NCBI RefSeq assembly: GCF_038066595.1
Contig: NZ_JBBUTH010000004.1
Location: forward strand, 248,001-312,000
Direction: 5' to 3'
DNA length: 64,000 bases
From: Pseudaquabacterium inlustre
GTDB taxonomy: Bacteria; Pseudomonadota; Gammaproteobacteria; Burkholderiales; Burkholderiaceae_C
Position numbers and translations under genes: made by a program. Positions 32,068 to 40,313 of this stretch are shown here, piece after piece. Within the stretch, counting starts at the first letter, position 1; every line of letters starts with the position of its first letter. The notes beneath the pieces were generated by a model that had not been told where the DNA came from, did no database searches, and worked only from the letters and a program-made list of their open reading frames with translations.

Positions 32068-32898
32068 TCAGGTGCGCCACACGCGCGGCGTGCAGGGCGC
32101 CAGTTGCCAGTGCTGCTGGCGCCAGGCGGCCCACACGGCATGCAGCAGCGCGATCACCGGCTCGACCCGCTCGCCCAGCACGCGCAGCACCAGCAGCGAC
32201 TCGTCGGGCGCGGTCACGCCGGCGGTGGCGGCCAGCGCATGGCCGTCGATCAGCGCGCGGGCCGCGTCCAGCAGCGTTTCGCGCGCGCTGCGCGGCAGGG
32301 CCTGGCCATCGGCCAGCCACAAGGTGCCCAGCACGCTGCGGCCGGCCAGGCCCAGCGGCGACTGCAGCAGCAGCGTGTCGTCGCCGTCGAGGCGGCCGCG
32401 TTCAAGCCAAACGCCGGGCAGCTCGATCTGCTGGGTGACGCTGCCGCGGCCGAAGGCCTCGCCCGCCGCCGGCAGGCCCAGGGCCAGCACATCCAAGCCC
32501 ATCATCTGGGCGCCCGGGGCCAGCGTGAAGCGCAGCCGGTTCTCGACGCGGCAGCCGGGGTAGGCGATGGCCTCCAGCGGCAGCCATTCCAGGCGGGCAC
32601 CCTCGGCCACCTGGGCCTGCACCTGCTGCACCGCCAGCGGGCCGTTGCTGCGGTAGAAGCGCGTGGCGCCGGGCGTGGTGATCAGCGCATGGCTGCCGGG
32701 CTCGAGCCGGGCGTTCACCACCAGTTCGTCGCCGCCGACGATGCCGCCGGGCGGGTGCACCAGCACATGGTGGCAGACGGCATCGCCCTCGGGGTACAGG
32801 CGCTGCAGCACGCGCAGCGGGCCATGGTGACGGTCGAGCGCCGTGGTGCGGGTGCCGTCGTGGCGGTAATGCAGATCGAGGTGGCCTTGCCAGCCCAT
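32068..32898 (-). CDS. ureD: Urease accessory protein UreD (orphan in this window)
   Basis: UreD (UreH) is a scaffold that binds apo-urease with UreF/UreG for nickel insertion. The 276 residues match throughout: HHGPLRVLQRLYPEGDAVCHHVLVHPPGGIVGGDEL, TTPGATRFYRSNG, EWLPLEAIAYPGCRVENRLRFTLAPGAQMMGLDVLALGLPAAGE and SLLVLRVLGERVEPVIALLHAVWAAWR. In Burkholderiales ureD normally leads directly into ureA. Here the next gene on the strand is a HAD hydrolase and no other urease gene is in the window. Upstream is an acyl-CoA ligase and a Liv-type transporter. ATG 32898 is the only suitable start. Confidence 0.94.
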   Translation of the reverse strand: MGWQGHLDLHYRHDGTRTTALDRHHGPLRVLQRLYPEGDAVCHHVLVHPPGGIVGGDELVVNARLEPGSHALITTPGATRFYRSNGPLAVQQVQAQVAEGARLEWLPLEAIAYPGCRVENRLRFTLAPGAQMMGLDVLALGLPAAGEAFGRGSVTQQIELPGVWLERGRLDGDDTLLLQSPLGLAGRSVLGTLWLADGQALPRSARETLLDAARALIDGHALAATAGVTAPDESLLVLRVLGERVEPVIALLHAVWAAWRQQHWQLAPCTPRVWRT

Positions 32899-32941
32899 GG
32901 CGCGGTGCGTGGAGTGGAGAGCCGGCCAGTTTAGGGCCGGG

Positions 32942-34582
32942 TCAGAGCCCCTCGCGCAGCAGCCGCTTCATCAGCTTGCCGTTGGCATTGCGTGGCAGCG
33001 GCACCTCGCTCCAGGTGATGCCCTCGGGCACCTTGTAGTCGGCCAGGCGCTCGGCGCAGAAGGCGCGCAGCGCGGCGGTGTGTTCGTCACCGGCCGCATG
33101 GCCCGGCGACACGTGCACGAAGGCATGCACGCGCTCGCCCAGCACCGGGCAGGGCTTGCCGACGATGGCGGCCTCCACCATGCCGGGCCAGCCCATCAGC
33201 ACGTTCTCGACCTCGACCGAGTAGATCTTGAAGCCGCCGCGGTTGAGCATGTCCTTCTTGCGGTCGAACACGCGCACATAGCCTTCGGCATCCACGCTGC
33301 CCAGGTCGCCGGAGTGCCAGTACCCGGCGGTGAAGCTGCTGGCCGTGGCCTCGGGCCGGTCCCAGTAGCCCGGCACCACCATCGGGCCGCCGATCCACAG
33401 CTCGCCGGTCTCGCCGGGCGGCAGTTCGCGGCCGTCGTCGTCCATCACCTTCACGTCGGCCGCGGGCAGGGCCACGCCCACGCTGTCGGCGTGCGCCCGG
33501 GTGCGGCCCCAGGGGATCATCGTGGTGGGCGAGGTGGTCTCGGTGGCGCCGTAGCAGTTCAGCAGCGTCAGGCCGGGCAGGCGCTCGGCCAGTGCGTCGA
33601 TGGTGGCCACCGGCATCGGTGCGCCACCGTAGCCGCCCACGCGCCAGGCGTCGAGCCGGGCCTCGGCGAAGCCGGGCTGCAGCAGGCACAGGTTGTACAT
33701 GGCCGGCACCATCAGCGTGTGCGTGATGCGCTCGGCCTGCAGCAGCGCGATGAAGGACTCGGCCTTGAACGCCGGCACCACGACGATGGCGCCGCCCACG
33801 TGCAGCATGGCCGCCACGATGGCGATCAGGCCGGTGACATGGCTGGCCGGCACGGCCAGGGCCGAGCGGTCGTCGGCCTGCAGGCGCATGCACACCTGGT
33901 AGTGCAGCACCGAGTGGGCGATGTTCAGGTGCGTGATCGTCGCGCCCTTGGGTTGGCCGGTGGTGCCCGAGGTGTAGAGGATCACGGCCACATCGGTCTC
34001 GGCCACGTCGGCGGGAGGGGGCGGCGCGTCGCTGCCGGCCTGCAGCGCGGCCAGCGGCGTGCAGCCCGGCGCCTCGCCCACGCTGATGCGCAGGCGCAGC
34101 GCGGGCGTGCCGGCCGCCTCGGGCAGGCGGTCCACCAGGCCGGCATCGGCCACGATGGCGGCGGCGCCGCATTGCCGGGCGATGTAGCTCAGGCCCGGCC
34201 GCTGCTCGCGCACGCCCACCGGCACGGTGATGGCGCCCAGGCGCTGCAGCGCCAGCCACACGGTGACGAACTCTGGCTGGTTGTCGATGAACATCACCAC
34301 GCGCTCGCCGCGCTGCAGCCCATGCGCTGCAAAACCAGCAGCCAGCCTGGTCACGTCGGCGTCGAGCTGGGCATAGGTCCAGCGCCGGTCGCCGGCCACC
34401 AGGGCCTCGGCCTGCGGTGCGCGGGCCAGGCTGGCAGCGAACATCGCCCACACGCTGGGCGGCCGGTCGATGAAGCAGCGCACCAGGCGGTCGCCGTGCA
34501 GCGCCTCGTGGCGCATGGCCGGCACCGGCGTGTCTGCCCAGGGGGCGGCGCGCAGGTCTGCGCCGTTTTCTGTGGTCGCCAT
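32942..34582 (-). CDS. AMP-forming acyl-CoA synthetase/ligase
   Basis: A class I adenylate-forming enzyme of 546 residues that activates a carboxylic acid to its CoA thioester. Motifs: ILYTSGTTGQPKGATITH (P-loop), YGGAPMP, NCYGATETTSPTTM, YWHSGDLGSVDAEGYVRVFDRKKDMLNRGGFKI and the catalytic Lys in PRNANGKLMKRLLRE. The specificity is not readable; medium/long-chain fatty or aromatic acids are typical. It starts 2 bp after the ATPase gene stop, so it is an integral part of the transporter operon, implying uptake followed by CoA activation. Confidence 0.9.
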   Translation of the reverse strand: MATTENGADLRAAPWADTPVPAMRHEALHGDRLVRCFIDRPPSVWAMFAASLARAPQAEALVAGDRRWTYAQLDADVTRLAAGFAAHGLQRGERVVMFIDNQPEFVTVWLALQRLGAITVPVGVREQRPGLSYIARQCGAAAIVADAGLVDRLPEAAGTPALRLRISVGEAPGCTPLAALQAGSDAPPPPADVAETDVAVILYTSGTTGQPKGATITHLNIAHSVLHYQVCMRLQADDRSALAVPASHVTGLIAIVAAMLHVGGAIVVVPAFKAESFIALLQAERITHTLMVPAMYNLCLLQPGFAEARLDAWRVGGYGGAPMPVATIDALAERLPGLTLLNCYGATETTSPTTMIPWGRTRAHADSVGVALPAADVKVMDDDGRELPPGETGELWIGGPMVVPGYWDRPEATASSFTAGYWHSGDLGSVDAEGYVRVFDRKKDMLNRGGFKIYSVEVENVLMGWPGMVEAAIVGKPCPVLGERVHAFVHVSPGHAAGDEHTAALRAFCAERLADYKVPEGITWSEVPLPRNANGKLMKRLLREGL

Positions 34583-34584
34583 CG

Positions 34585-35238
34585 TCAGGCCGGCTGCGCC
34601 AGCACGTTGGCGCCGCGCTCGATGACGAACTCGCTGTCGACCAGCTTGCGCGAGTGGTTCAGGTCACTTTGCGCGATCAGCACCGACACCGCCGTGCCCT
34701 TGAGCCCGGCGATCACCTCGCCCAGGCGCTTGCTGAGCGCCGGCGCCACGCCCTCGAAGGGCTCGTCGAGCAGCAGCAGCCGTGTGCCCACGGCCAGCGC
34801 GCGCGCCAGCGCCACCAGCTTCTGCTGCCCGCCCGAGAGCAGCAGCGCGCGGCGGTCCTTCATCTCCTTCAGCTCGGGCAGCACGCGCCACACCAGGGCC
34901 AGGCGCTCGTCGGCGTTCAGGCCCTGGTTCACCCACACCGGCACCAGGATGTTCTCTTCCACGGTGAGCTCGGGCACCAGGCCGCGGTCCTCGGGCATGT
35001 AGCCGATGCCGCGCGCGGCGCGGTCGTGCCGGGGCAGCGTGGCCAGGTCCTGCCCGTCGAACGTGATGCGGCCCTGGCTGGGTGTCAGGTGGCCCATCAC
35101 CGCACGCAGCGTGGTGGTCTTGCCGGCGCCGTTGCGGCCGATCAGGCCCACCATCTGCCCATCGCCCACGGTGAGCGACAGCCCGCGCAACGCCACCACG
35201 CCCTGGATGGCGACGTGGATGCCTTCGATCTTCAGCAT
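34585..35238 (-). CDS. Liv-type ABC transporter ATPase (LivF-like)
   Basis: A 217-residue nucleotide-binding subunit: Walker A GLIGRNGAGKTTTLRAVMGHL, signature LLLSGGQQKLVALARALA, Walker B RLLLLDEPFEGVAP. The GYMPEDRGLVPELTVEENI stretch identifies the LivF branch of the hydrophobic amino-acid (HAAT) family. It pairs with the LivG-like ATPase 16 bp upstream. The signature SGGQQ is complete, so activity is expected. Confidence 0.93.
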   Translation of the reverse strand: MLKIEGIHVAIQGVVALRGLSLTVGDGQMVGLIGRNGAGKTTTLRAVMGHLTPSQGRITFDGQDLATLPRHDRAARGIGYMPEDRGLVPELTVEENILVPVWVNQGLNADERLALVWRVLPELKEMKDRRALLLSGGQQKLVALARALAVGTRLLLLDEPFEGVAPALSKRLGEVIAGLKGTAVSVLIAQSDLNHSRKLVDSEFVIERGANVLAQPA

Positions 35239-35254
35239 GTGTGATGCCTCCGGC

Positions 35255-36016
35255 TCATTCGTTGACCAGTTCGCCGGTGACGTAGCGGCGCACGTCGTCG
35301 GTGGCCAGGGCCTTGGCCGGCACGTCGTCGGCGATGATGCGGCCGGCGTAGAACGCGATCACGCGGCTGGCGTGCTGCGCCACGATGTCCATGTCGTGCT
35401 CGACGAACAGCACCGTGGTGGCCTTCTCCTGCCCCAGCGCGGCCATGATGGTGTCCATCATCGGGAACTTCTCCTCGGCCGAGACGCCGCTGGTGGGCTC
35501 ATCGAGCAGCAGCAGCTGGGGCGCGGTGGTCAGTGCCATCGCGATGTCGAGCAGCTTGCGCACGCCGCCCGGCAGCTCGGCCACGCGGCGGTGGCGGTGC
35601 TCGTGCAGGCCGAAGCGTTCCAGCAGCAGCTCGGCGCGGTCGATCGCCTCGCGGCGGCGCGCGGGCTGGAAGAAGCTCAGGCGCTGGTCATGGCAGGCAT
35701 TGGCCACCAGCATGTTGTCGAGCGCGGTGAGGTCGCCGAACAGCTGCGGGATCTGGAACGAGCGCGCCACGCCCAGGCGCGTGATGGCGCGCGGGTCCAG
35801 CGGCGTGATGTCGCGACCGCCCAGCGTGATGCGGCCGCTGTCGGGCTTCAGGTAGCCGGTGATCATGTTGACGAAGGTGGTCTTGCCCGCGCCATTGCTG
35901 CCGATCAGGCTGACACGCTCGCCGGCCGTGATCTGCACATTGATCGCCGACGCGGCGACCACGGCGCCGAAGCGCTTCTCGAGGCCGGCGGCCTCCAACA
36001 TCACCCTGGCGCTCAT
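35255..36016 (-). CDS. Liv-type ABC transporter ATPase (LivG-like)
   Basis: 253 residues. Walker A SLIGSNGAGKTTFVNMITGYLKP, the LivG insert ARSFQIPQLFGDLTALDNMLVANA, signature region VAELPGGVRKLLDIAMALTT and Walker B QLLLLDEPTSGV, ending FVEHDMDIVAQHASRVIAFYAGRIIADD. The signature reads LPGGV rather than LSGGQ, a degenerate form seen in some LivG-type members. The start overlaps the LivM-like stop (ATGA). Second ATPase of the heteromeric transporter. Confidence 0.92.
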   Translation of the reverse strand: MSARVMLEAAGLEKRFGAVVAASAINVQITAGERVSLIGSNGAGKTTFVNMITGYLKPDSGRITLGGRDITPLDPRAITRLGVARSFQIPQLFGDLTALDNMLVANACHDQRLSFFQPARRREAIDRAELLLERFGLHEHRHRRVAELPGGVRKLLDIAMALTTAPQLLLLDEPTSGVSAEEKFPMMDTIMAALGQEKATTVLFVEHDMDIVAQHASRVIAFYAGRIIADDVPAKALATDDVRRYVTGELVNE

Positions 36017-37020
36017 TTGCCCGATCCCTTCATCCACAGCGATCCGATGCCGCGCGGCAGGAAGCGGATCACGAACAGCAGGAACAGCCCCAGCGCCAGC
36101 TGCCAGGTGTTGGGGAAGTAGGCGCTGGAGAAGCTGCGCACCACCTCCAGCACCGTGCTGGCCACGAACACCGCGGCCACGCTTTGCCAGCCGGCCAGGA
36201 TGGCCACGAAGACGAACTCGCCCGAGGTCGTCCAGAAGCTGAAGGTGGGCTCCACATGGCCCAGCGACATGACCACCAGCGCGCCGCCCAGCCCGCCGCA
36301 GAAGGCCGCGAAGATGAAGTTGATGCTCATGGCCTGGCGCACCGAGCCGCCCAGGTATTCCACGCGCAACTCGTTCTCGCGCACGGCCAGCGTCACCAGG
36401 CCGCGGGTGGAGTCGAAGTACACGCGCGCCACCAGGGCCATCACGGTGGCGAAGCCGGTGGTCACCAGGTACATCACGTAGCCGGTGCTGGCATCGGGCA
36501 GCTTCATGCCCAGCAACGTGGGCCGGCCGAGGTTGAAGCCGTCGCTGCCACCCAGCGATTCCATCTTCATCAGCAGGCCGTAGGTCACCATCGACAACGC
36601 GAGGGTGAGCATGGCGAAGAAGATGCCGCGGTAGCGCGACAGCAGCGGCGCGAAGGGCGCGGCCACCGCCGCGGCCAGCACACCGCCGGTGAGCGCCAGG
36701 CCGATGGCGTCGGTGAAGCCGGCCTTGTTGAACAGCAAGGCTGCGCTGTAGCCGCCGATGGCGAACACCATGCCCTGGCCGAAGGGCACCACGCCGCCGC
36801 GCATCAGCGCCACGATGCCCAGCGACACCAGGCCGTTGCCGGCCGCCATCGTGACCAGGAAGGTCAGCCACTTGGGTGCCGCAAAGCCCGCGGCGGCCAG
36901 CAGCGCGAAGGCGCCGAAGGCCAGCGCCACCGTGCGGCCGTGGCGCACGCCGGGCAGCACGGTGCCCGAGGTGGTGATGCCCTGCGGCATCTTGGAGGAA
37001 GGGTTCATGACTGCCGACAT
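36013..37020 (-). CDS. Liv-type ABC transporter permease (LivM-like)
   Basis: A 335-residue inner-membrane protein with about nine or ten hydrophobic helices. Signature segments include MRGGVVPFGQGMVFAIGGYSAALL, RYRGIFFAMLTLALSMVTYGLL and the cytoplasmic coupling region DSTRGLVTLAVRENELRVEYLGGSVRQAMSINFIFAAFCGGLGGAL. It forms the channel with the LivH-like protein, whose gene ends 10 bp before. A start later in the leader (second Met, MNPSSK) is possible. Confidence 0.92.
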   Translation of the reverse strand: MSAVMNPSSKMPQGITTSGTVLPGVRHGRTVALAFGAFALLAAAGFAAPKWLTFLVTMAAGNGLVSLGIVALMRGGVVPFGQGMVFAIGGYSAALLFNKAGFTDAIGLALTGGVLAAAVAAPFAPLLSRYRGIFFAMLTLALSMVTYGLLMKMESLGGSDGFNLGRPTLLGMKLPDASTGYVMYLVTTGFATVMALVARVYFDSTRGLVTLAVRENELRVEYLGGSVRQAMSINFIFAAFCGGLGGALVVMSLGHVEPTFSFWTTSGEFVFVAILAGWQSVAAVFVASTVLEVVRSFSSAYFPNTWQLALGLFLLFVIRFLPRGIGSLWMKGSGK

Positions 37021-37029
37021 GGGGCGTCC

Positions 37030-37926
37030 TCAGATCTTGCGCGCCTGGATGCGCTGGAACAGCCCCTCGGGCCGGAACATCAGCACGATGGCCATCACGA
37101 TGTAGATCGAGAACAGCTCGGCCACCGGCGCGGTGTGCACGGCGATGGACCGTGCCAGGCCGACGATCAGCGCGCCCACGGCGGCGCCCTCGATGCTGCC
37201 CAGGCCACCGATGATGACCACGGCGAACGAGACGATGATCACGCCCACCGACACGCCCGGCTGCACCGAGATCATCGGCGCGGTGAAGGCGCCGCCGATG
37301 GCCGCCAGGAAGATGCCCACCGCGAACGCGCCCATGTAGACGCGCGACACGTTGATGCCCATGCTGGCCGCGATCTCCGACGAGTGGATGACCACCGTGA
37401 CGATCTTGCCGATGCGGGTGCGGTTCAGGCCCCACCACACGGCAGAGCCCACCACGGCGGCCAGGCCCACCAGCGCGAAGTCGTAGCCCACGTAGCTCTG
37501 CTTGCCCACGTCCACATTGCCGAACAGGCTGTAGGGCTCGCTGACGTAGTAGGGGTTGGCGCCCCAGACCAGCTTGGTGACGTCTTCCATGATCAGGAAC
37601 ATGGCGTAGGTCACCAGCACCAGCAGCACCTCGTCACGGCCGTAGAAGAAGCGCAGCAGCCCGCGCTCGGTGAGCGGGGCCACCAGCGCGGCCACCGCCA
37701 CCGCAGCCAGCAGCATGGCCACCAGGCTGAGGCCCGGTGCCCACTTCATGCTGGCCGCCCAACCCACGAAGCTGGCCGCCGCATAGGCCCCCAGCGCATA
37801 GAAGCTGCCATGCGCGATGTTCAGGATCTTGAGCACGCCGAACACCAGCGTGAGACCCAGCGCGACGATGAACAGCCACGAGGCGTAGGTGATCCCGTCA
37901 ATGAGGATGGTGATGAGTCCGGCCAT
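37030..37926 (-). CDS. Liv-type ABC transporter permease (LivH-like)
   Basis: 298 residues with about eight membrane helices; MAGLITILIDGITYASWLFIVALGLTLVFGVLKILNIAHGSFYALGAY is the classic LivH N-terminus. The coupling segment HSSEIAASMGINVSRVYMGAFAVGIFLAAIGGAF and the C-terminal VVIIGGLGSIEGAAVGALIVGLARS follow. ATG 37926 is preferred over GTG 37935 because GGAG lies 8 bases upstream of the ATG. Confidence 0.93.
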   Translation of the reverse strand: MAGLITILIDGITYASWLFIVALGLTLVFGVLKILNIAHGSFYALGAYAAASFVGWAASMKWAPGLSLVAMLLAAVAVAALVAPLTERGLLRFFYGRDEVLLVLVTYAMFLIMEDVTKLVWGANPYYVSEPYSLFGNVDVGKQSYVGYDFALVGLAAVVGSAVWWGLNRTRIGKIVTVVIHSSEIAASMGINVSRVYMGAFAVGIFLAAIGGAFTAPMISVQPGVSVGVIIVSFAVVIIGGLGSIEGAAVGALIVGLARSIAVHTAPVAELFSIYIVMAIVLMFRPEGLFQRIQARKI

Positions 37927-37975
37927 GAGGGGCACTCCAAAGAAGGGCTGAAGTCAGGCAGCAAGATGCCTGGCG

Positions 37976-39301
37976 TCAGGGGCAGCCCTTGGCGCCGGGG
38001 AACCCCGCCTTGATCCACTCCTCGGCCTTCATGTTGGGCGGCGGGTTCACGCAGTCGGCCGGGAAACGCATGATGTCGTCGAGCATCACCATCTTCTTGG
38101 CCGCGTCGTAGCGGGTCTTGCCGATGGCCGTCTCCTGCACGGCCTGGTGGCCGCCGCCGTTGGCCATGCGGATGCGCCCGGCCGGGGAATCCCATTCGCT
38201 GTTGCGCAGCGCGGCGGCCAGCTGCTCGGGGCTGGGCTTCTTGCCGCCGTTGGCGGCGATGGCCTTCTCGGCCGCCAGCTTCAGGCCCAGCAGGCTTTGC
38301 GCCATGCGGTACGGGGCCTGCACCGGATACACGTTGTAGGCCTTGCTGTACAGGTCCCACCACCAGTCGTTCAGTGCGCTCTTGGGCGACATCAGGCCGT
38401 AGGCGCCGCGCGCGCCCAGGATGGTGCCGTCGGGCATCTTCTCGCCCAGGCCGGGCAGCACATGGTCGGCGGCTGACAGCACCACCTGGGTCTTCTTGAA
38501 CAGGCCGCGCGGGCCGGCCTGCAGGATGAAGGCCTGCAGGTCACCGCCCCACAGGCTGCTGTGGGTGATGTCGGCGGGCTTGTTCATCAGCGCCGAGATC
38601 TCGGTGCCGTACTGGCCGGCGCCGAACTTGGGCAGCTGGTCCTCGCCGGGCTTGGCAGCGGGGAACAGCTTCTCCATGCTCCAGACGAAATCCTTCTTGC
38701 TGTCGTGGCCCCAGGCGTAGTCCTGGTTGATCAGGTTGAAGGTGTCGGCCTTGATGCCCTTGGCCTTCAGGTAGCGGGCGAGCGCCACGTTGTCCATCGC
38801 GCCGTGGCTGGCGGTGCGGAACACGTAGTTGAACTTGTTCTCCTCGAAGATGCGCGGCGTGCCGCAGTCGTAGAGGATCAGGAACTTCTTCATCTCCTCG
38901 GCGGCCGGCGCCACGGCCAGGCAGTCGCCCGAGCTGACATAGCCCACCACCACGTCGACCTTCTCGCGGTCGTACAGGTTCTTCAGTTCCTGCACCTGCT
39001 TGGTGGCGCCGCCGTTTTCGTCGACATAGACGGCTTCGATCTTCATGCCGCCGAAGCCGGGCTTGTTGTAGGGCGCGGGTGCCGCGCCCTTGTTGAAGGC
39101 GTCGACCAGGATCTTGGCGCCATTGACCGCTGGGATGCCGAAGCTCTCGGCCGCCTGGCCCGACAGGAAGCTGACGATGCCGACCTTGAAGGTCTCCTGC
39201 GCCTGGGCGCCGGCAGCGACGCACAGGGCGGCCGTGGCGGCCAGCAGGCGCAGCCTGTTCGGCTTGCGGCAGGCCGGGGTGCGGTTGAGGTGTCTTGCCA
39301 T
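37976..39301 (-). CDS. Liv-type ABC transporter substrate-binding protein
   Basis: A periplasmic type I binding protein of 441 residues. ATG 39301 has AGGAG upstream and yields a signal peptide cleaved near GAQA/QET; the frame remains open far upstream without homology. ETFKVGIVSFLSGQAAESFGIPAVNGAKILVDAFNKG, YVDENGGATKQVQELKNLYDREKVDVVVGYVSSGDCLAVAP and VFRTASHGAMDNVALARYLKAKG are typical of HAAT receptors. The ligand is unknown; linkage with an acyl-CoA ligase suggests an organic acid rather than an amino acid. First structural gene of the operon, 47 bp after the FCD regulator. Confidence 0.92.
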   Translation of the reverse strand: MARHLNRTPACRKPNRLRLLAATAALCVAAGAQAQETFKVGIVSFLSGQAAESFGIPAVNGAKILVDAFNKGAAPAPYNKPGFGGMKIEAVYVDENGGATKQVQELKNLYDREKVDVVVGYVSSGDCLAVAPAAEEMKKFLILYDCGTPRIFEENKFNYVFRTASHGAMDNVALARYLKAKGIKADTFNLINQDYAWGHDSKKDFVWSMEKLFPAAKPGEDQLPKFGAGQYGTEISALMNKPADITHSSLWGGDLQAFILQAGPRGLFKKTQVVLSAADHVLPGLGEKMPDGTILGARGAYGLMSPKSALNDWWWDLYSKAYNVYPVQAPYRMAQSLLGLKLAAEKAIAANGGKKPSPEQLAAALRNSEWDSPAGRIRMANGGGHQAVQETAIGKTRYDAAKKMVMLDDIMRFPADCVNPPPNMKAEEWIKAGFPGAKGCP

Positions 39302-39348
39302 CGGAAGTCTCCTGCTGGGGGTCGTGGTGATGTCGCCCGGAATGGGCC

Positions 39349-40107
39349 TTAGGTGGGCTGGGCGATCGGCGTGCCCATGTCGAGCCCGGCGAGCGCGAAG
39401 CCGCGTTGAAAATCCGTCATGTGCTTGCGCATCCAGCGTTCGGCGCTGGCGGGATCGTGGTTGGCGAGTGCGTCGACGATCTGCCGATGCGCTTGCAGGT
39501 TGCGCGCGGCCGCCTGCGGCAGATGCCCGAAGATCTGCTGCAGCGTGGGGTCGTAGAGCAGGCCCACGGGCTCGCGTGCCAGCATCAGCGCGTGGTTGTG
39601 GCTGGCGCGGCCCACCAGCGCATGGAAGGCCATGTCCAGCTTGACCAGTGCGGGATGTTGCGCCGTGGCCAGGCCCAGCGCCTCGGTGGCCGCCAGGTTG
39701 TCGCGCAGCAGCGCCAGATCGTGGTCGTCGGCGCGGCCGGCGGCCAGGCGGGCGGTCAGCGGCTCGATCGAGTCGGCCAGCTCCCACAGTTCGCGGAAGG
39801 TGGTCTGTTGCAGCAGCAGCAGGCGCGTGGCGCGCGACGCCAGGTCATGGGCACCGGGCAGGCAGACGAACAGCCGGCGGCCTTCACCGCGCTGCAGCAG
39901 GCCCTCGCGCTCGACCTGGCGGATGGCTTCGCGCACGGTGGAACGGTGCACGCCGAAGCGTTCGGACAGCGCCTGCTCGGTGGGCAGGGCGGCACCGGGG
40001 GGCAGCGCGCCGTCGACGATGGCGCGCTCGATGGCGGCCGAGACCGCCTTGTATGCCGGCTCGACCACCACACGCTGGAACACCGCAGCCGGCCCTTGGG
40101 CACCCAT
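39349..40107 (-). CDS. GntR-family regulator with FCD domain
   Basis: 252 residues from ATG 40107. The winged helix (VSAAIERAIVDGALPPGAALPTEQALSERFGVHRSTVREAIRQVEREGLLQRGEGRRLFV) precedes an all-helical FCD ligand domain (about 95-240, with metal-binding His/Asp such as in LDMAFHALVGRASHNH and NLQAHRQIVDALANHDPASAERWMRKHM). An earlier in-frame ATG at 40152 lies 2 bp from the palindrome TTGTCCGACAA. Using 40107 leaves that palindrome as an operator in the promoter. It heads the transporter/ligase operon and probably controls it in response to an acid or its CoA ester. Confidence 0.87.
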   Translation of the reverse strand: MGAQGPAAVFQRVVVEPAYKAVSAAIERAIVDGALPPGAALPTEQALSERFGVHRSTVREAIRQVEREGLLQRGEGRRLFVCLPGAHDLASRATRLLLLQQTTFRELWELADSIEPLTARLAAGRADDHDLALLRDNLAATEALGLATAQHPALVKLDMAFHALVGRASHNHALMLAREPVGLLYDPTLQQIFGHLPQAAARNLQAHRQIVDALANHDPASAERWMRKHMTDFQRGFALAGLDMGTPIAQPT

Positions 40108-40154
40108 GTCGGATCCGCTCCTGGCCGGCGTTGGGAGCCGGCGCGTGCGCATCT

Positions 40155-40165
40155 TTGTCCGACAA
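40155..40165. promoter_or_regulatory. Candidate FCD-GntR operator TTGTCCGACAA
   Basis: A perfect 11-bp palindrome (TTGTC-C-GACAA) 48-58 bp before the regulator's preferred start. Two more TTGTC half-sites occur on the minus strand within 60 bp upstream. Short TTGT-N-ACAA palindromes are typical targets of the FadR/FCD subfamily. Autoregulation is inferred. Confidence 0.5.
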
Positions 40166-40263
40166 GCGGATCACCGGAACGAGACAAACCCGCAAAGGAC
40201 GTGTCCACTGCGCGACAAGACTGCGAACTTGCCGGCAGCCTGTGCGTGGCTGCGCCAGAAACG

Positions 40264-40285
40264 AAAAAGCCACCCGAAGGTGGCT
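40264..40285 (-). terminator. Rho-independent terminator of purH
   Basis: Minus strand AGCCACC-TTCG-GGTGGCT followed by TTTT: 7-bp arms (40279-40285 and 40268-40274) with a stable TTCG tetraloop and a U-tract. It ends 29 bp after the purH stop codon and separates it from the FCD regulator's promoter region. Confidence 0.88.
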
Positions 40286-40313
40286 CAGACCGTGTCGCCG
40301 GGGGCGAGGCGAA

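Noticed and set aside
36184..38013. 609-residue plus-strand open frame over the permease genes
   Set aside because: His/Gln/Arg-rich nonsense composition opposite two typical Liv permeases; shadow frame.
34585..39301. Transporter considered as a urea uptake system (UrtABCDE) because ureD is nearby
   Set aside because: An acyl-CoA ligase gene and an FCD regulator are integral to the operon and the urease structural genes are missing; urea remains possible but is not favoured.
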